From contig NZ_RHOP01000017.1 in assembly GCF_003946575.1 (NCBI RefSeq), positions 1-64,000 on the forward strand: a DNA stretch of 64,000 nt, in the 5' to 3' direction. The notes below the pieces were generated by a model. It had not been told where the DNA came from and ran no database searches. It worked only from the letters and a program-made list of their open reading frames with translations. The position numbers and the translations under genes were made by a program. Shown piece after piece: positions 56,352 to 64,000 of the stretch (position 1 is its first letter; each line of letters starts with the position of its first letter). This DNA is from Companilactobacillus jidongensis. Its GTDB lineage: Bacteria > Bacillota > Bacilli > Lactobacillales > Lactobacillaceae.

Positions 56352-57275
56352 TTGATTTATACAATTACAGCTAATCCTTCAATTGATTATGTATTACAAT
56401 TGAAGACTCTTACTACTGGTGAAGTTAACAGAACAACTAATGATGTTAAACTTCCTGGTGGCAAAGGGATCAATGTCTCACGTATTCTCAAGGAATTGAA
56501 CATTGATTCAACTGCTTTAGGTTTTGTAGGTGGAGCTACCGGCGAAATGTTCAAAAGCTTACTGGCACAACATGATCTTAAAACAGATTTCACAGCCGTT
56601 AAAGAAGACACACGTATTAATGTCAAAGTTAACGCTGTCGAGCAAGATGAAGAAACAGAGATCAACGGAATGGGACCTGCTATTTCATCTGACGAAAAAA
56701 ACACCTTCATCAATCAACTAAAATCCGTTGGTAATGGTGATGTCGTTATCATGTCCGGTAGCCTGCCAAAGAAGTTACCAGAAACATTTTACTTAGACAT
56801 CGCAAAAATGATTCAAGCTCAAGGTGCTGACTTCGTTATTGATACTACTGGCCAAGCATTATTGGATACATTGTCATTGCATCCCCTAGTTGTTAAGCCA
56901 AACAATCATGAACTTGCCGATTTATTCCAAACAACTTTTAGTTCTGACCAAGAAATAATTGATCATGCTAAAAAATTATTGGATCAAGGTGCAAAGCATG
57001 TACTGGTATCAATGGCCGGCGATGGTGCTCTACTTGTAACAAAGAATCATACGTACAAAGCTAACGCACCAAAGGGAACTGTTATCAATTCAGTTGGTGC
57101 TGGAGATTCAATGATTGCTGGTTTTGTAGGAACATTCATGCAAACTAACGATCCAATTGAAAGCTTCCACATTGGAGCAGCATGCGGTTCTGCTACTGCT
57201 TTCAGTCAAGATATCGCTATTAAAGAAAAAATTGATAAAGTTTATAAAGCAATTGATATTACAGAATTAAGTTAA
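56352..57275 (+). CDS. fruK: 1-phosphofructokinase
   Basis: Converts fructose-1-phosphate to fructose-1,6-bisphosphate. 307 residues of the PfkB family. N-terminal YTITANPSIDYVLQL, LPGGKGINVSRIL, and the C-terminal catalytic VNSVGAGDSMIAGF. The start is TTG, directly after the fruR TAA, with GGAGGT 7 nt upstream. Confidence 0.96.
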   Translation: MIYTITANPSIDYVLQLKTLTTGEVNRTTNDVKLPGGKGINVSRILKELNIDSTALGFVGGATGEMFKSLLAQHDLKTDFTAVKEDTRINVKVNAVEQDEETEINGMGPAISSDEKNTFINQLKSVGNGDVVIMSGSLPKKLPETFYLDIAKMIQAQGADFVIDTTGQALLDTLSLHPLVVKPNNHELADLFQTTFSSDQEIIDHAKKLLDQGAKHVLVSMAGDGALLVTKNHTYKANAPKGTVINSVGAGDSMIAGFVGTFMQTNDPIESFHIGAACGSATAFSQDIAIKEKIDKVYKAIDITELS

Positions 57276-57290
57276 GGGAGGGACTTATTC

Positions 57291-59252
57291 ATGGATCTAA
57301 AACAATTATTACTAAAAGACGCCATGATCATGGATCTTAAAGCTACTACTAAAGAAGAAGCTATTGAGGAAATGGTCGACAAGTATTACCAAGTTGGAGT
57401 TATTAATGACAAAGACTTGTACAAATCAGATATTTTAAAACGTGAAGCGCAAACAAGTACTGGTATTGGTGATGGGATTGCCATGCCACATGCTCGTGAT
57501 AAGGCTGTACAACGTGCTACAGTATTATTCGCTAAGAGTGCCAAGGGAATCAATTTTGACTCACTTGACGGACAACCAGCATTCTTGTTCTTCATGATTG
57601 CTGCTCCAGATGGTGCTGACAATCTTCATTTGCAAGCACTTGCTGCTCTATCATCACTATTGATCAACCCAGATTTAGTTGCTAACTTAAAGAAAGCAAC
57701 TACTGCTGATGAAGTTCAAAAATTATTCGATGATGCAATGGCCGCTAAAGAGGCTAAAGATAAAGCTGATGAGGAAAAACAAGCTGCTAAAGATGCTGCC
57801 GCAAAAGCTGCTGAGGCATCAGGTTCAACTGAAGATCAAAAACCTTACGTTGTTGCCGTAACTGCTTGTCCAACTGGTATTGCCCACACCTACATGGCTG
57901 AAGCTGCTCTTAAAGAACAAGCTGAAAAAATGGGTATTGACATCAAGGTTGAAACAAATGGTTCTGAAGGTGTTAAACACAAGCTCACAGCTGCTGAAAT
58001 CAGACGTGCTACTGGTGTTATCATTGCTGCTGATAAAAAAGTTGATATGCCTCGTTTTGATGGCAAACACTTGGTCAACCGTCCCGTTTCAGATGGTATC
58101 AACAAAGCTGAAGAACTTATCAATTTAGCGACAGAACAAAAAGCCCCTATCTTCCACGCTGAGGGTGGAGCTGCCGCAAATGATGAAGAATCTACAGAAT
58201 CAAAATCACTTTGGTCAAAGATCTATGCTGACTTAATGAACGGTATTTCTAATATGCTTCCATTCGTTGTTGGTGGTGGTATCTTAATGGCTATCTCATT
58301 CTTACTTGAAAGTTCAGTCGGAGCACACTCACAGTGGTTCTTATTCTTCAATAACGTTGGTAACTATGCATTTAGTTTCTTAATTCCTGTTCTAGCTGCT
58401 TATATTGCTGTTTCAATCGGTGATCGTCCTGCCTTACTACCTGGTTTCGTTGGTGGTTATATGGCATCACAAGCTACTGCATCAGTTGTTTCGTCTAAGA
58501 GTCCTGCTGGATTTATCGGTGGTCTACTTGCTGGTTTCATTGCTGGTTGGACTGTTGTTTACTTGAAGAAGGCTCTCAAGAATCTTCCTAAGTCATTAGA
58601 TGGTTTGAAACCTATCTTGCTCTACCCTGTTCTAAGCCTTCTGATCGTCGGTGCTTTAATGTACTTCGCGATCGATCCTGTCTTCGCCGTCGTAAATCAC
58701 GCCATCACAGCTTTCCTTGAATCAATGGGTACTGGTAATGCCGTTATCCTTGGTACATTGCTTGGTGGTATGATGGCTGTCGATATGGGTGGCCCATTCA
58801 ACAAAGCTGCTTATACCTTCGCTATCGGTACATTTACTGCTACACAAAATGGTGCCTTGATGGCTGCTGTTATGGTTGGTGGTATGATTCCACCTCTAGC
58901 AATCGCTATTGCTACAACATTCTGGAAGAACAAGTTTACTGAACAAGAAAGACAAGCTGGTCTATCTAACTATGTTCTAGGTATCTCATTCATCACTGAG
59001 GGTGCCATTCCATTCGCTGCTGGAGATCCACTTCACGTTATCGTATCAAGTGTTATCGGTGCTGCAATCGGTGGTGGTTTGACACAACTATGGGGTGTCA
59101 ACGTACCTGCGCCTCACGGTGGTATCTTCGTTACACCACTTGCTAACAAACCATTAATGTACTTGCTAGCAGTTATTATCGGTTCTGTAATCTCAGGTGT
59201 CATCTACGGATTATGGAAACCTGCTAAAAAAGCTGAAGAAGTTGAAAAATAA
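57291..59252 (+). CDS. fruA: Fructose PTS enzyme IIABC
   Basis: 653 residues fused in the order IIA (about 1-150; phospho-His67 in GIAMPHARDK), an Ala/Lys-rich linker (150-182), IIB (185-285; phospho-Cys193 in VTACPTGIAHTYMA) and membrane IIC (from about 310). It takes up fructose as fructose-1-phosphate, the FruK substrate. ATG start with GGGAGG upstream, 15 nt after fruK. It ends in a clear terminator. Confidence 0.97.
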   Translation: MDLKQLLLKDAMIMDLKATTKEEAIEEMVDKYYQVGVINDKDLYKSDILKREAQTSTGIGDGIAMPHARDKAVQRATVLFAKSAKGINFDSLDGQPAFLFFMIAAPDGADNLHLQALAALSSLLINPDLVANLKKATTADEVQKLFDDAMAAKEAKDKADEEKQAAKDAAAKAAEASGSTEDQKPYVVAVTACPTGIAHTYMAEAALKEQAEKMGIDIKVETNGSEGVKHKLTAAEIRRATGVIIAADKKVDMPRFDGKHLVNRPVSDGINKAEELINLATEQKAPIFHAEGGAAANDEESTESKSLWSKIYADLMNGISNMLPFVVGGGILMAISFLLESSVGAHSQWFLFFNNVGNYAFSFLIPVLAAYIAVSIGDRPALLPGFVGGYMASQATASVVSSKSPAGFIGGLLAGFIAGWTVVYLKKALKNLPKSLDGLKPILLYPVLSLLIVGALMYFAIDPVFAVVNHAITAFLESMGTGNAVILGTLLGGMMAVDMGGPFNKAAYTFAIGTFTATQNGALMAAVMVGGMIPPLAIAIATTFWKNKFTEQERQAGLSNYVLGISFITEGAIPFAAGDPLHVIVSSVIGAAIGGGLTQLWGVNVPAPHGGIFVTPLANKPLMYLLAVIIGSVISGVIYGLWKPAKKAEEVEK

Positions 59253-59263
59253 TTACTAACTAG

Positions 59264-59287
59264 AGCATCTGCTTAACTGCAGATGCT
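59264..59287 (+). terminator. fru operon terminator
   Basis: AGCATCTGC / GCAGATGCT, a 9-bp stem with a 6-nt loop, then T6. Confidence 0.92.
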
Positions 59288-59312
59288 TTTTTGTACATTC
59301 TCACTTCAATTG

Positions 59313-59340
59313 TTGGTTTACCTTCTATCACTGGTATTAT
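59313..59340 (+). promoter_or_regulatory. Promoter of the 233-residue anchored protein gene
   Basis: TTGGTT (59313-59318), 16 nt and TATTAT (59335-59340), with TGG before the -10 (extended -10). About 35 nt upstream of the ATG. Confidence 0.5.
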
Positions 59341-59376
59341 AAAATTAAAGTTATATAGCAATCAGGGGGTTTTAGA

Positions 59377-60078
59377 ATGCACAATCAAGTTACAATGAGT
59401 CGTTCACAATATCGTAATCAAAATAAAAAAAAGAAACCTTTATTTAAAAAATGGTGGTTTTGGTTACTAATTGTTATCTTAGTAGCAGCTATTGGAACTG
59501 GATATTACTACTATCAAGATAATAACTCAGATACCAAAACTGAATCCTCCTCTAAAAAAAATAAATCTGCAAAGAAGAAATCTTCCCAAGTTAAAAAAGC
59601 TAGCGGTATTAGACTCGATAATTATAATGGAATATATTTAAGTCAAACTGATGGATTATCACTAGCTAGTCTCCAAAAATTATTTGGTAACTATTCTTCA
59701 AGCTCCGACAGCACAATTGGTGATGTTCAAGCCACCTCCTATACCTGGAAAAAGATTGCTAACGGCGATCTGGGAGCATCCCTTATTGTTGGATTCGTTA
59801 ATGATCACGCCATTAGCAAATCTATCTCTGGATTAAAAGTATCTCGTGATAAAAAAATCACTCTCGACCTTTACAACCAAATCCAAAATGGCCAGTCAGA
59901 ACAAGACGTTATTAACTTACTGGGAAAACCAAATGGTTATTCAGAAACATCTGTCGAGAACACGGCATCCAAAGTCTACTCATACACATCAGATGTCAAA
60001 GGTGACATTGGTGCCAATATCGTTATTACTTTTACAGACGGTGCAGTCAGCAGCAAGAATCAGCTAAGCGTCCAATAA
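59377..60078 (+). CDS. Membrane-anchored extracellular protein (DUF3862/SmpA-like repeats)
   Basis: 233 residues. Basic N-terminus, one membrane segment (about 28-46; WWFWLLIVILVAAIGTGYYY), a Ser/Lys linker, then about 155 residues. These look like two SmpA/BLIP-type modules, with the second containing NGQSEQDVINLLGKPNGYSE, the DUF3862 pattern. Function unknown. ATG start with GGGGG 7 nt upstream. It has its own promoter and terminator. Confidence 0.75.
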   Translation: MHNQVTMSRSQYRNQNKKKKPLFKKWWFWLLIVILVAAIGTGYYYYQDNNSDTKTESSSKKNKSAKKKSSQVKKASGIRLDNYNGIYLSQTDGLSLASLQKLFGNYSSSSDSTIGDVQATSYTWKKIANGDLGASLIVGFVNDHAISKSISGLKVSRDKKITLDLYNQIQNGQSEQDVINLLGKPNGYSETSVENTASKVYSYTSDVKGDIGANIVITFTDGAVSSKNQLSVQ

Positions 60079-60090
60079 TATCAACTATCA

Positions 60091-60135
60091 AAAAAGGATT
60101 CAATCTAATCTCCACAATTAGATTGAATCCTTTTT
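60091..60135. terminator. Strong bidirectional terminator
   Basis: A perfect 19-bp inverted repeat (60091-60109 with 60117-60135; AAAAAGGATT at the left end, AATCCTTTTT at the right), with a 7-nt loop. It separates the convergent anchored-protein gene and LacI gene. Confidence 0.95.
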
Positions 60136-60138
60136 GGC

Positions 60139-61137
60139 TCACTTTGTTGAATCTCGCTCATAAATATGAACCGGTATAAGTTGCTGATTATTCTGTGACT
60201 TTGTTTTACTATTGACACTTTCCTCAATACGCTGAACACCAACTACTCCCATTTTGTAAAAATCTTGTGACACACTAGTAAGTTGTGGCTGAACTATTTG
60301 ACACATTTCGGTTCCATCAATGCTGATAATGGATACGTCATCAGGAACATGCAATCCCAGGCTACGTGCTTGGTTAAGAGCGCCGATTGCTGCCATATCA
60401 CTAGCAGCCACTATTCCGGTTAATTCGGTGTCTTTGCCGTAAGCTTTCATCGCTGATTCACCAGCTGTATAACTGTAATCACCTGACTGAATCCATGAAT
60501 CCTCCGGTACAATGTTTACCTCACTAAGAGCTTTCTTGTAGCCAGCCAATCTTAATCTTCCAGTATAAGGATATTTATCGATAGCAGCTAAACCAATTCG
60601 CCGATGTCCTTTATCAATCAAAAATTTAGTAGCCTCATAGCCGATTTCCATATCGTCGGAACTGACAAAAGGACGATCATCATCGAATCCCATCGATAAA
60701 AAACAATACGGAATATCTGATTCTTTCAGCATATTCAAATTGTCATCCGACAAAGCAATCGACAATAATAGGATTCCCATTACCGGACGCTCAATCACCG
60801 TCAATAGAGCCTTCCTCTGTTCCTCTGCACTGGCACTATTTGAATAAACAACAATCAAATTGTAACCGTGCTTAGAAGCTTCTGACTGAATCCCATCGAT
60901 TATTTGACCAGCGAAGTTAGTCTTAACTGAACTAACGACTGCCGCAATAACATTACTTTGTTTCTTTACTAATTCAACGGCTGCCTGATTTTTTTTATAA
61001 CCCAGTTCTCGGGCGGCGGCTTTGACTTTTTCTGCTGTTTCCGAAGTATAATACTTTGATTTGTTGGATAAAACACGAGAGACGGTTGACGGTGCCACTC
61101 CAACTTTACGTGCTATATCTTTAATCGTTGCTGACAT
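60139..61137 (-). CDS. LacI-family sugar regulator (MalR-like)
   Basis: 332 residues. N-terminal LacI helix-turn-helix (TIKDIARKVGVAPSTVSRVLS) with hinge helix, then a periplasmic-binding-like effector domain (SVKTNFAGQIIDGIQ, IDGTEMCQIVQPQLTS). It lies 41 nt after the MFS gene on the same strand. It probably regulates the glucosidase and carrier genes in response to a maltose or isomaltose sugar. ATG start with GGAG upstream. Confidence 0.88.
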   Translation of the reverse strand: MSATIKDIARKVGVAPSTVSRVLSNKSKYYTSETAEKVKAAARELGYKKNQAAVELVKKQSNVIAAVVSSVKTNFAGQIIDGIQSEASKHGYNLIVVYSNSASAEEQRKALLTVIERPVMGILLLSIALSDDNLNMLKESDIPYCFLSMGFDDDRPFVSSDDMEIGYEATKFLIDKGHRRIGLAAIDKYPYTGRLRLAGYKKALSEVNIVPEDSWIQSGDYSYTAGESAMKAYGKDTELTGIVAASDMAAIGALNQARSLGLHVPDDVSIISIDGTEMCQIVQPQLTSVSQDFYKMGVVGVQRIEESVNSKTKSQNNQQLIPVHIYERDSTK

Positions 61138-61178
61138 TCGACCGTCTCCTATTGATTTAATTAATTATAATTTTACTT

Positions 61179-62567
61179 CTATTTTCCTTCATGAACAATT
61201 GCAACTGAGAAACCACCAATAACCATTGCAACGAAACCGATGATCATCATCATGCTTTGACTACTTCCAACCATTGGGAAAATAATAAAGCTAGCTAATG
61301 AACCAATGATCTGTGGTAGACAAACTGCTATATTGAATAATCCTAAATATGATCCATTATTTTTACCATTCAATGATGTTGTCAACATAGTAAATGGTAA
61401 TGTGTTGATTGTAAAGTTACCAATACCATATAATGCAAAAGCTAATAATGCGATCCATTGACTGTGTGTTGTTGCAACAATAATAATACTGATTGCGTCA
61501 GCAAACAATCCAACTGAATACCATAACTTACGTTGAGTTGCCTTAGTTTTAGCGTAGAACAAGCCCCACAATAAAGCCGCAACACTATAGAAGGCAGTCA
61601 TTACACCGTACCAGTTACCAGCAGCTTGGAAACCAGCTGAAGAAGGATTAGTTGTATTCCAGATGTTATTTGCCATAGCGCCTGTAGCATAAGTCCATGT
61701 GTACATGATTCCGATCCAACTGAATAGTTGAACAATTGATAATTCCCAAAATGCTCTTGGAGCACTCTTTAATAATTTCCATAAACTAGGTGTTTCTACT
61801 TTTTTTGTTGTATCTAACTTATGATACTTAGCATATGTTTCTGGATCATATTCTCTAACTTTGAAGATCGTTACTAAACTAGTAATCAATAACATCCCTG
61901 CACCGATCAAATATGCCCAAATGACAGTAGCTGGGACTTGACCTTTAGGTGCAGTATTCGTCATGCCAAATTTTGTAAGGATGAATGGTAACAATGCGGC
62001 TAAAATACCACCTGCATAACTAAAAATTTGTTGCCATGACCATGCAAGGTTCTTTTGATCCTCATTGACCATATCACCCGCAAGCATTTTGTATGGTGCG
62101 AGACAAACATTACTAAACAGATCCATTAGAGCAATGGCAATTGCCGCATATACCAATGCTGTCATCGAACCATATCCAAACCCAAATGATCCTGTAAATG
62201 GCAATAGAACCATCACAATAACTGTGATCGGTGCACCTACAATTAGATAAGGAATTCTTCTTCCCCAACGTGTCCAAGTACTGTCAGAATACTTACCTAA
62301 CAATGGTTGAACGAACATTCCTAATAGTGGTGGCAGTAGGAAGAACCAGCCCAAACTATTAGGATTAACACCGATAGTTTGCGTAATTCTACTCATTTGT
62401 GATCCTTGCAATGTAAATGCCATATTGACGCCAATACAGCCAAAGGTCATCGCAAAAATCGTACTCATTGGTAATTTTGGTAATGCATTATCGAAGCCAA
62501 AAGTTTTTTTCTTCTCTTTAGGTGTTTCTAATGTATCAGTCGACTTTTCAGTTCCGGCTTTCATCAT
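61179..62567 (-). CDS. MFS sugar transporter (MalT/SLC45-like)
   Basis: 462 residues with twelve predicted helices. The early FGCIGVNMAFTLQGSQMSRI and the loop GKYSDSTWTRWGRRIPYL match the glucoside/maltose carriers of the SLC45-related MFS group used by lactobacilli for maltose. It sits between a GH13 glucosidase and a LacI regulator, which supports an alpha-glucoside substrate. ATG start with AAGGAA upstream. Confidence 0.85.
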   Translation of the reverse strand: MMKAGTEKSTDTLETPKEKKKTFGFDNALPKLPMSTIFAMTFGCIGVNMAFTLQGSQMSRITQTIGVNPNSLGWFFLLPPLLGMFVQPLLGKYSDSTWTRWGRRIPYLIVGAPITVIVMVLLPFTGSFGFGYGSMTALVYAAIAIALMDLFSNVCLAPYKMLAGDMVNEDQKNLAWSWQQIFSYAGGILAALLPFILTKFGMTNTAPKGQVPATVIWAYLIGAGMLLITSLVTIFKVREYDPETYAKYHKLDTTKKVETPSLWKLLKSAPRAFWELSIVQLFSWIGIMYTWTYATGAMANNIWNTTNPSSAGFQAAGNWYGVMTAFYSVAALLWGLFYAKTKATQRKLWYSVGLFADAISIIIVATTHSQWIALLAFALYGIGNFTINTLPFTMLTTSLNGKNNGSYLGLFNIAVCLPQIIGSLASFIIFPMVGSSQSMMMIIGFVAMVIGGFSVAIVHEGK

Positions 62568-62585
62568 AATAATTCCTTCTTCTAT

Positions 62586-64000
62586 CTAAAATTGATAAAC
62601 CTTAGCTTCGTACGGACGGATGTCATTACCTAAGTCATCTGAATAATTGCTGATTAATAGTTTGGCATTATCTGGTACTTCATACGATCTATTTAAGTTT
62701 TTATTTGTATAGTTAAGGATAATTAACAACGTAGTATCCTTATCTCTTCTTGTATATGCGTACACTTCGGGATCCTTGTCATTGCCTTCAACTAATTCGT
62801 ATTTACCGTCAATAATTACAGGCATTGTATGACGTAATTTGATAAGTTCTTGATAATAATAAAAAACTGAATTTGGATCTTTTAATGCTTGCTCAACATT
62901 GATTTCTTTGTAACAAGAATTCATATGTTCCCAAGGTTTCCCAGTTGAAAATCCCGCATTTTCACTTGCATCCCATTGCATAGGTGTACGCGCATTATCT
63001 CGACTGTGCATCCCCATATACTTCAACATTGTTGGTCCATCCAAAAGATGTTGTTCATCCACAATCTGATGGTATGAATTGATTGAATCCAGATCGACAT
63101 AATCACTTAAATTCTTAAAGTAAGCATTAGTCATTCCAATCTCTTCACCTTCAAAAACAAACGGTGTTCCTTGTTGGAAGTGCAACATTGTAGCTAACAT
63201 TTTGGCACTCAATACCCGATATTCTTCAGTCGTATCATTACCAAATCTTGATACAACACGTGGTTGATCATGGTTATTCCAGTATAGTGAGTTCCAAGCC
63301 TCACCATACAATGACTTCTGCCACTTGGTGAGATTATCTCTTAAATCACTTAAAGCAACTTTGCGATCAGACCAACGGCCGAGCGCAGGATTCTTATTGC
63401 CATCTAAGCCCATGTGCTCAAATTGAAAGACCATATCTAGTTCTGCACCACTAAGATTTGCATACCTCTTAGCCTCATCAGTTGTAACTGCGGGTGCTTC
63501 ACCGACAGTTACCGTCTTGTGATTACTCATGACATTTTTATTCATCTCTTGTAAGAATTCATGAATTCGATGACCATTCGCAACTAGTGGTTCTGGATTG
63601 GCATAAAGTTCATCTTTTTGTTTCAACGCATTAGGCAAACCCTCTGGTTTAGAAATGTAATTAATAACATCCATGCGGAAACCATCAACACCCTTGTCTG
63701 CCCACCAATTCATCATGTCAAATACTGAATGACGAACATTTGGATTTTCCCAATTCAAATCCGGTTGTTCTGGCGCAAACAAGTGCAAATAGTATTGACC
63801 TGATTGTTCGTCGTACTTCCAAGCAGGGCCCATAAAAAATGAACCCCAATTATTAGGTGCCTTACCATCCTTGCCATCACGCCAAATATAATAATCACGA
63901 TATGGATTATCTTTGCCCTTACGTGATTCTTGGAACCATTTATGTGCGTCTGATGTGTGATTTACAACAAGATCCATCATAATTTTTAATCCTAAGTCAT
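62586..64000 (-). CDS. GH13_31 alpha-glucosidase / oligo-1,6-glucosidase, 5' end missing
   Basis: The frame stays open to the right edge, so the start and roughly 90-100 N-terminal residues are outside the window; the in-frame ATG at 63980 is not the true start. All four GH13 regions are visible: DLVVNHTS, GFRMDVINY (nucleophile Asp), TVGEAPAV (acid/base Glu) and NNHDQPR. Val after the nucleophile (MDV) is the residue linked to alpha-1,6 specificity in this subfamily. It cleaves a disaccharide or oligosaccharide brought in by the adjacent MFS carrier. Trehalose-6-phosphate hydrolase is less likely given the context. Confidence 0.9.
   Translation of the reverse strand, partial: DLGLKIMMDLVVNHTSDAHKWFQESRKGKDNPYRDYYIWRDGKDGKAPNNWGSFFMGPAWKYDEQSGQYYLHLFAPEQPDLNWENPNVRHSVFDMMNWWADKGVDGFRMDVINYISKPEGLPNALKQKDELYANPEPLVANGHRIHEFLQEMNKNVMSNHKTVTVGEAPAVTTDEAKRYANLSGAELDMVFQFEHMGLDGNKNPALGRWSDRKVALSDLRDNLTKWQKSLYGEAWNSLYWNNHDQPRVVSRFGNDTTEEYRVLSAKMLATMLHFQQGTPFVFEGEEIGMTNAYFKNLSDYVDLDSINSYHQIVDEQHLLDGPTMLKYMGMHSRDNARTPMQWDASENAGFSTGKPWEHMNSCYKEINVEQALKDPNSVFYYYQELIKLRHTMPVIIDGKYELVEGNDKDPEVYAYTRRDKDTTLLIILNYTNKNLNRSYEVPDNAKLLISNYSDDLGNDIRPYEAKVYQF

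Overview
The window is a gene-dense, AT-rich stretch of a Gram-positive chromosome, most likely from the Lactobacillaceae. The pointers are a thymidylate synthase of the long Lactobacillus casei type, a cysteine-free L32, a clpQ-clpY-type hslVU beside xerC, a pfkA-pyk pair next to dnaE, a fruR-fruK-fruA operon, family II pyrophosphatase PpaC and cre-like sites. The content resembles the Companilactobacillus/farciminis group, but genus is a guess from content, not from a search. I found no rRNA, tRNA, insertion sequence, prophage or CRISPR array. Almost everything is core genome, so the more interesting signals lie in the intergenic DNA.

Layout. 1-9.5 kb: glucose uptake glcU, ppaC, a LysR regulator, topoisomerase IV (parE-parC) with an SOS-type box upstream, plsY on the opposite strand, and a LacX-like epimerase. 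9.5-19.6 kb (minus strand): topA-xerC-hslV-hslU, dprA, rnhB, rbgA, a YozE-like protein, a YpmS-like protein, an SGNH lipase and DegV. 19.8-29.7 kb: hlyIII converging on thyA-dfrA, an ABC-F ATPase, a small unknown protein, cca, a TPR protein, a compact structured element, HU, der and cmk. 29.7-36.1 kb: a LysM membrane protein, FMN-riboswitch-controlled ribU, and cvfB-xerD-ribT-scpA-scpB-rluB. 36.1-41.2 kb (plus strand): a zinc alcohol dehydrogenase and an ABC transporter with a DesKR-like two-component system. 41.2-48.3 kb: a GalT/HIT-like protein, pyk, pfkA and dnaE. 48.3-55.4 kb: small genes, rpmF, and obgE-oatA-rnz-SDR-lapA. 55.5-64 kb: fruR-fruK-fruA, an anchored extracellular protein, and a maltose/isomaltose-type cluster (LacI regulator, MFS carrier, GH13 glucosidase running off the right edge).

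How the parts connect. Sugar entry (GlcU, FruA, the MFS carrier plus glucosidase) feeds PfkA, FruK and Pyk, and several of these genes have cre-like sites, suggesting CcpA control. DNA topology and segregation genes (parEC, topA, xerC, xerD, scpAB, HU) and ribosome or GTPase factors (RbgA, Der, ObgE, L32, RluB) make up much of the rest. At five junctions an upstream TAG stop is fused to the Shine-Dalgarno of the next gene, which suggests tight translational coupling.

Most notable non-coding signals: (1) a roughly 100-nt structured element at 27103-27202 between HU and the TPR gene; (2) seven 10-bp-phased TTGAA-type units immediately upstream of the fru operon; (3) an intrinsic terminator between the glcU promoter and glcU; (4) a minus-strand terminator just in front of hlyIII, as if thyA-dfrA transcription runs antisense across hlyIII; (5) a near-consensus LexA box between parE and plsY. 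All are read by eye; no folding, alignment or database search was run.
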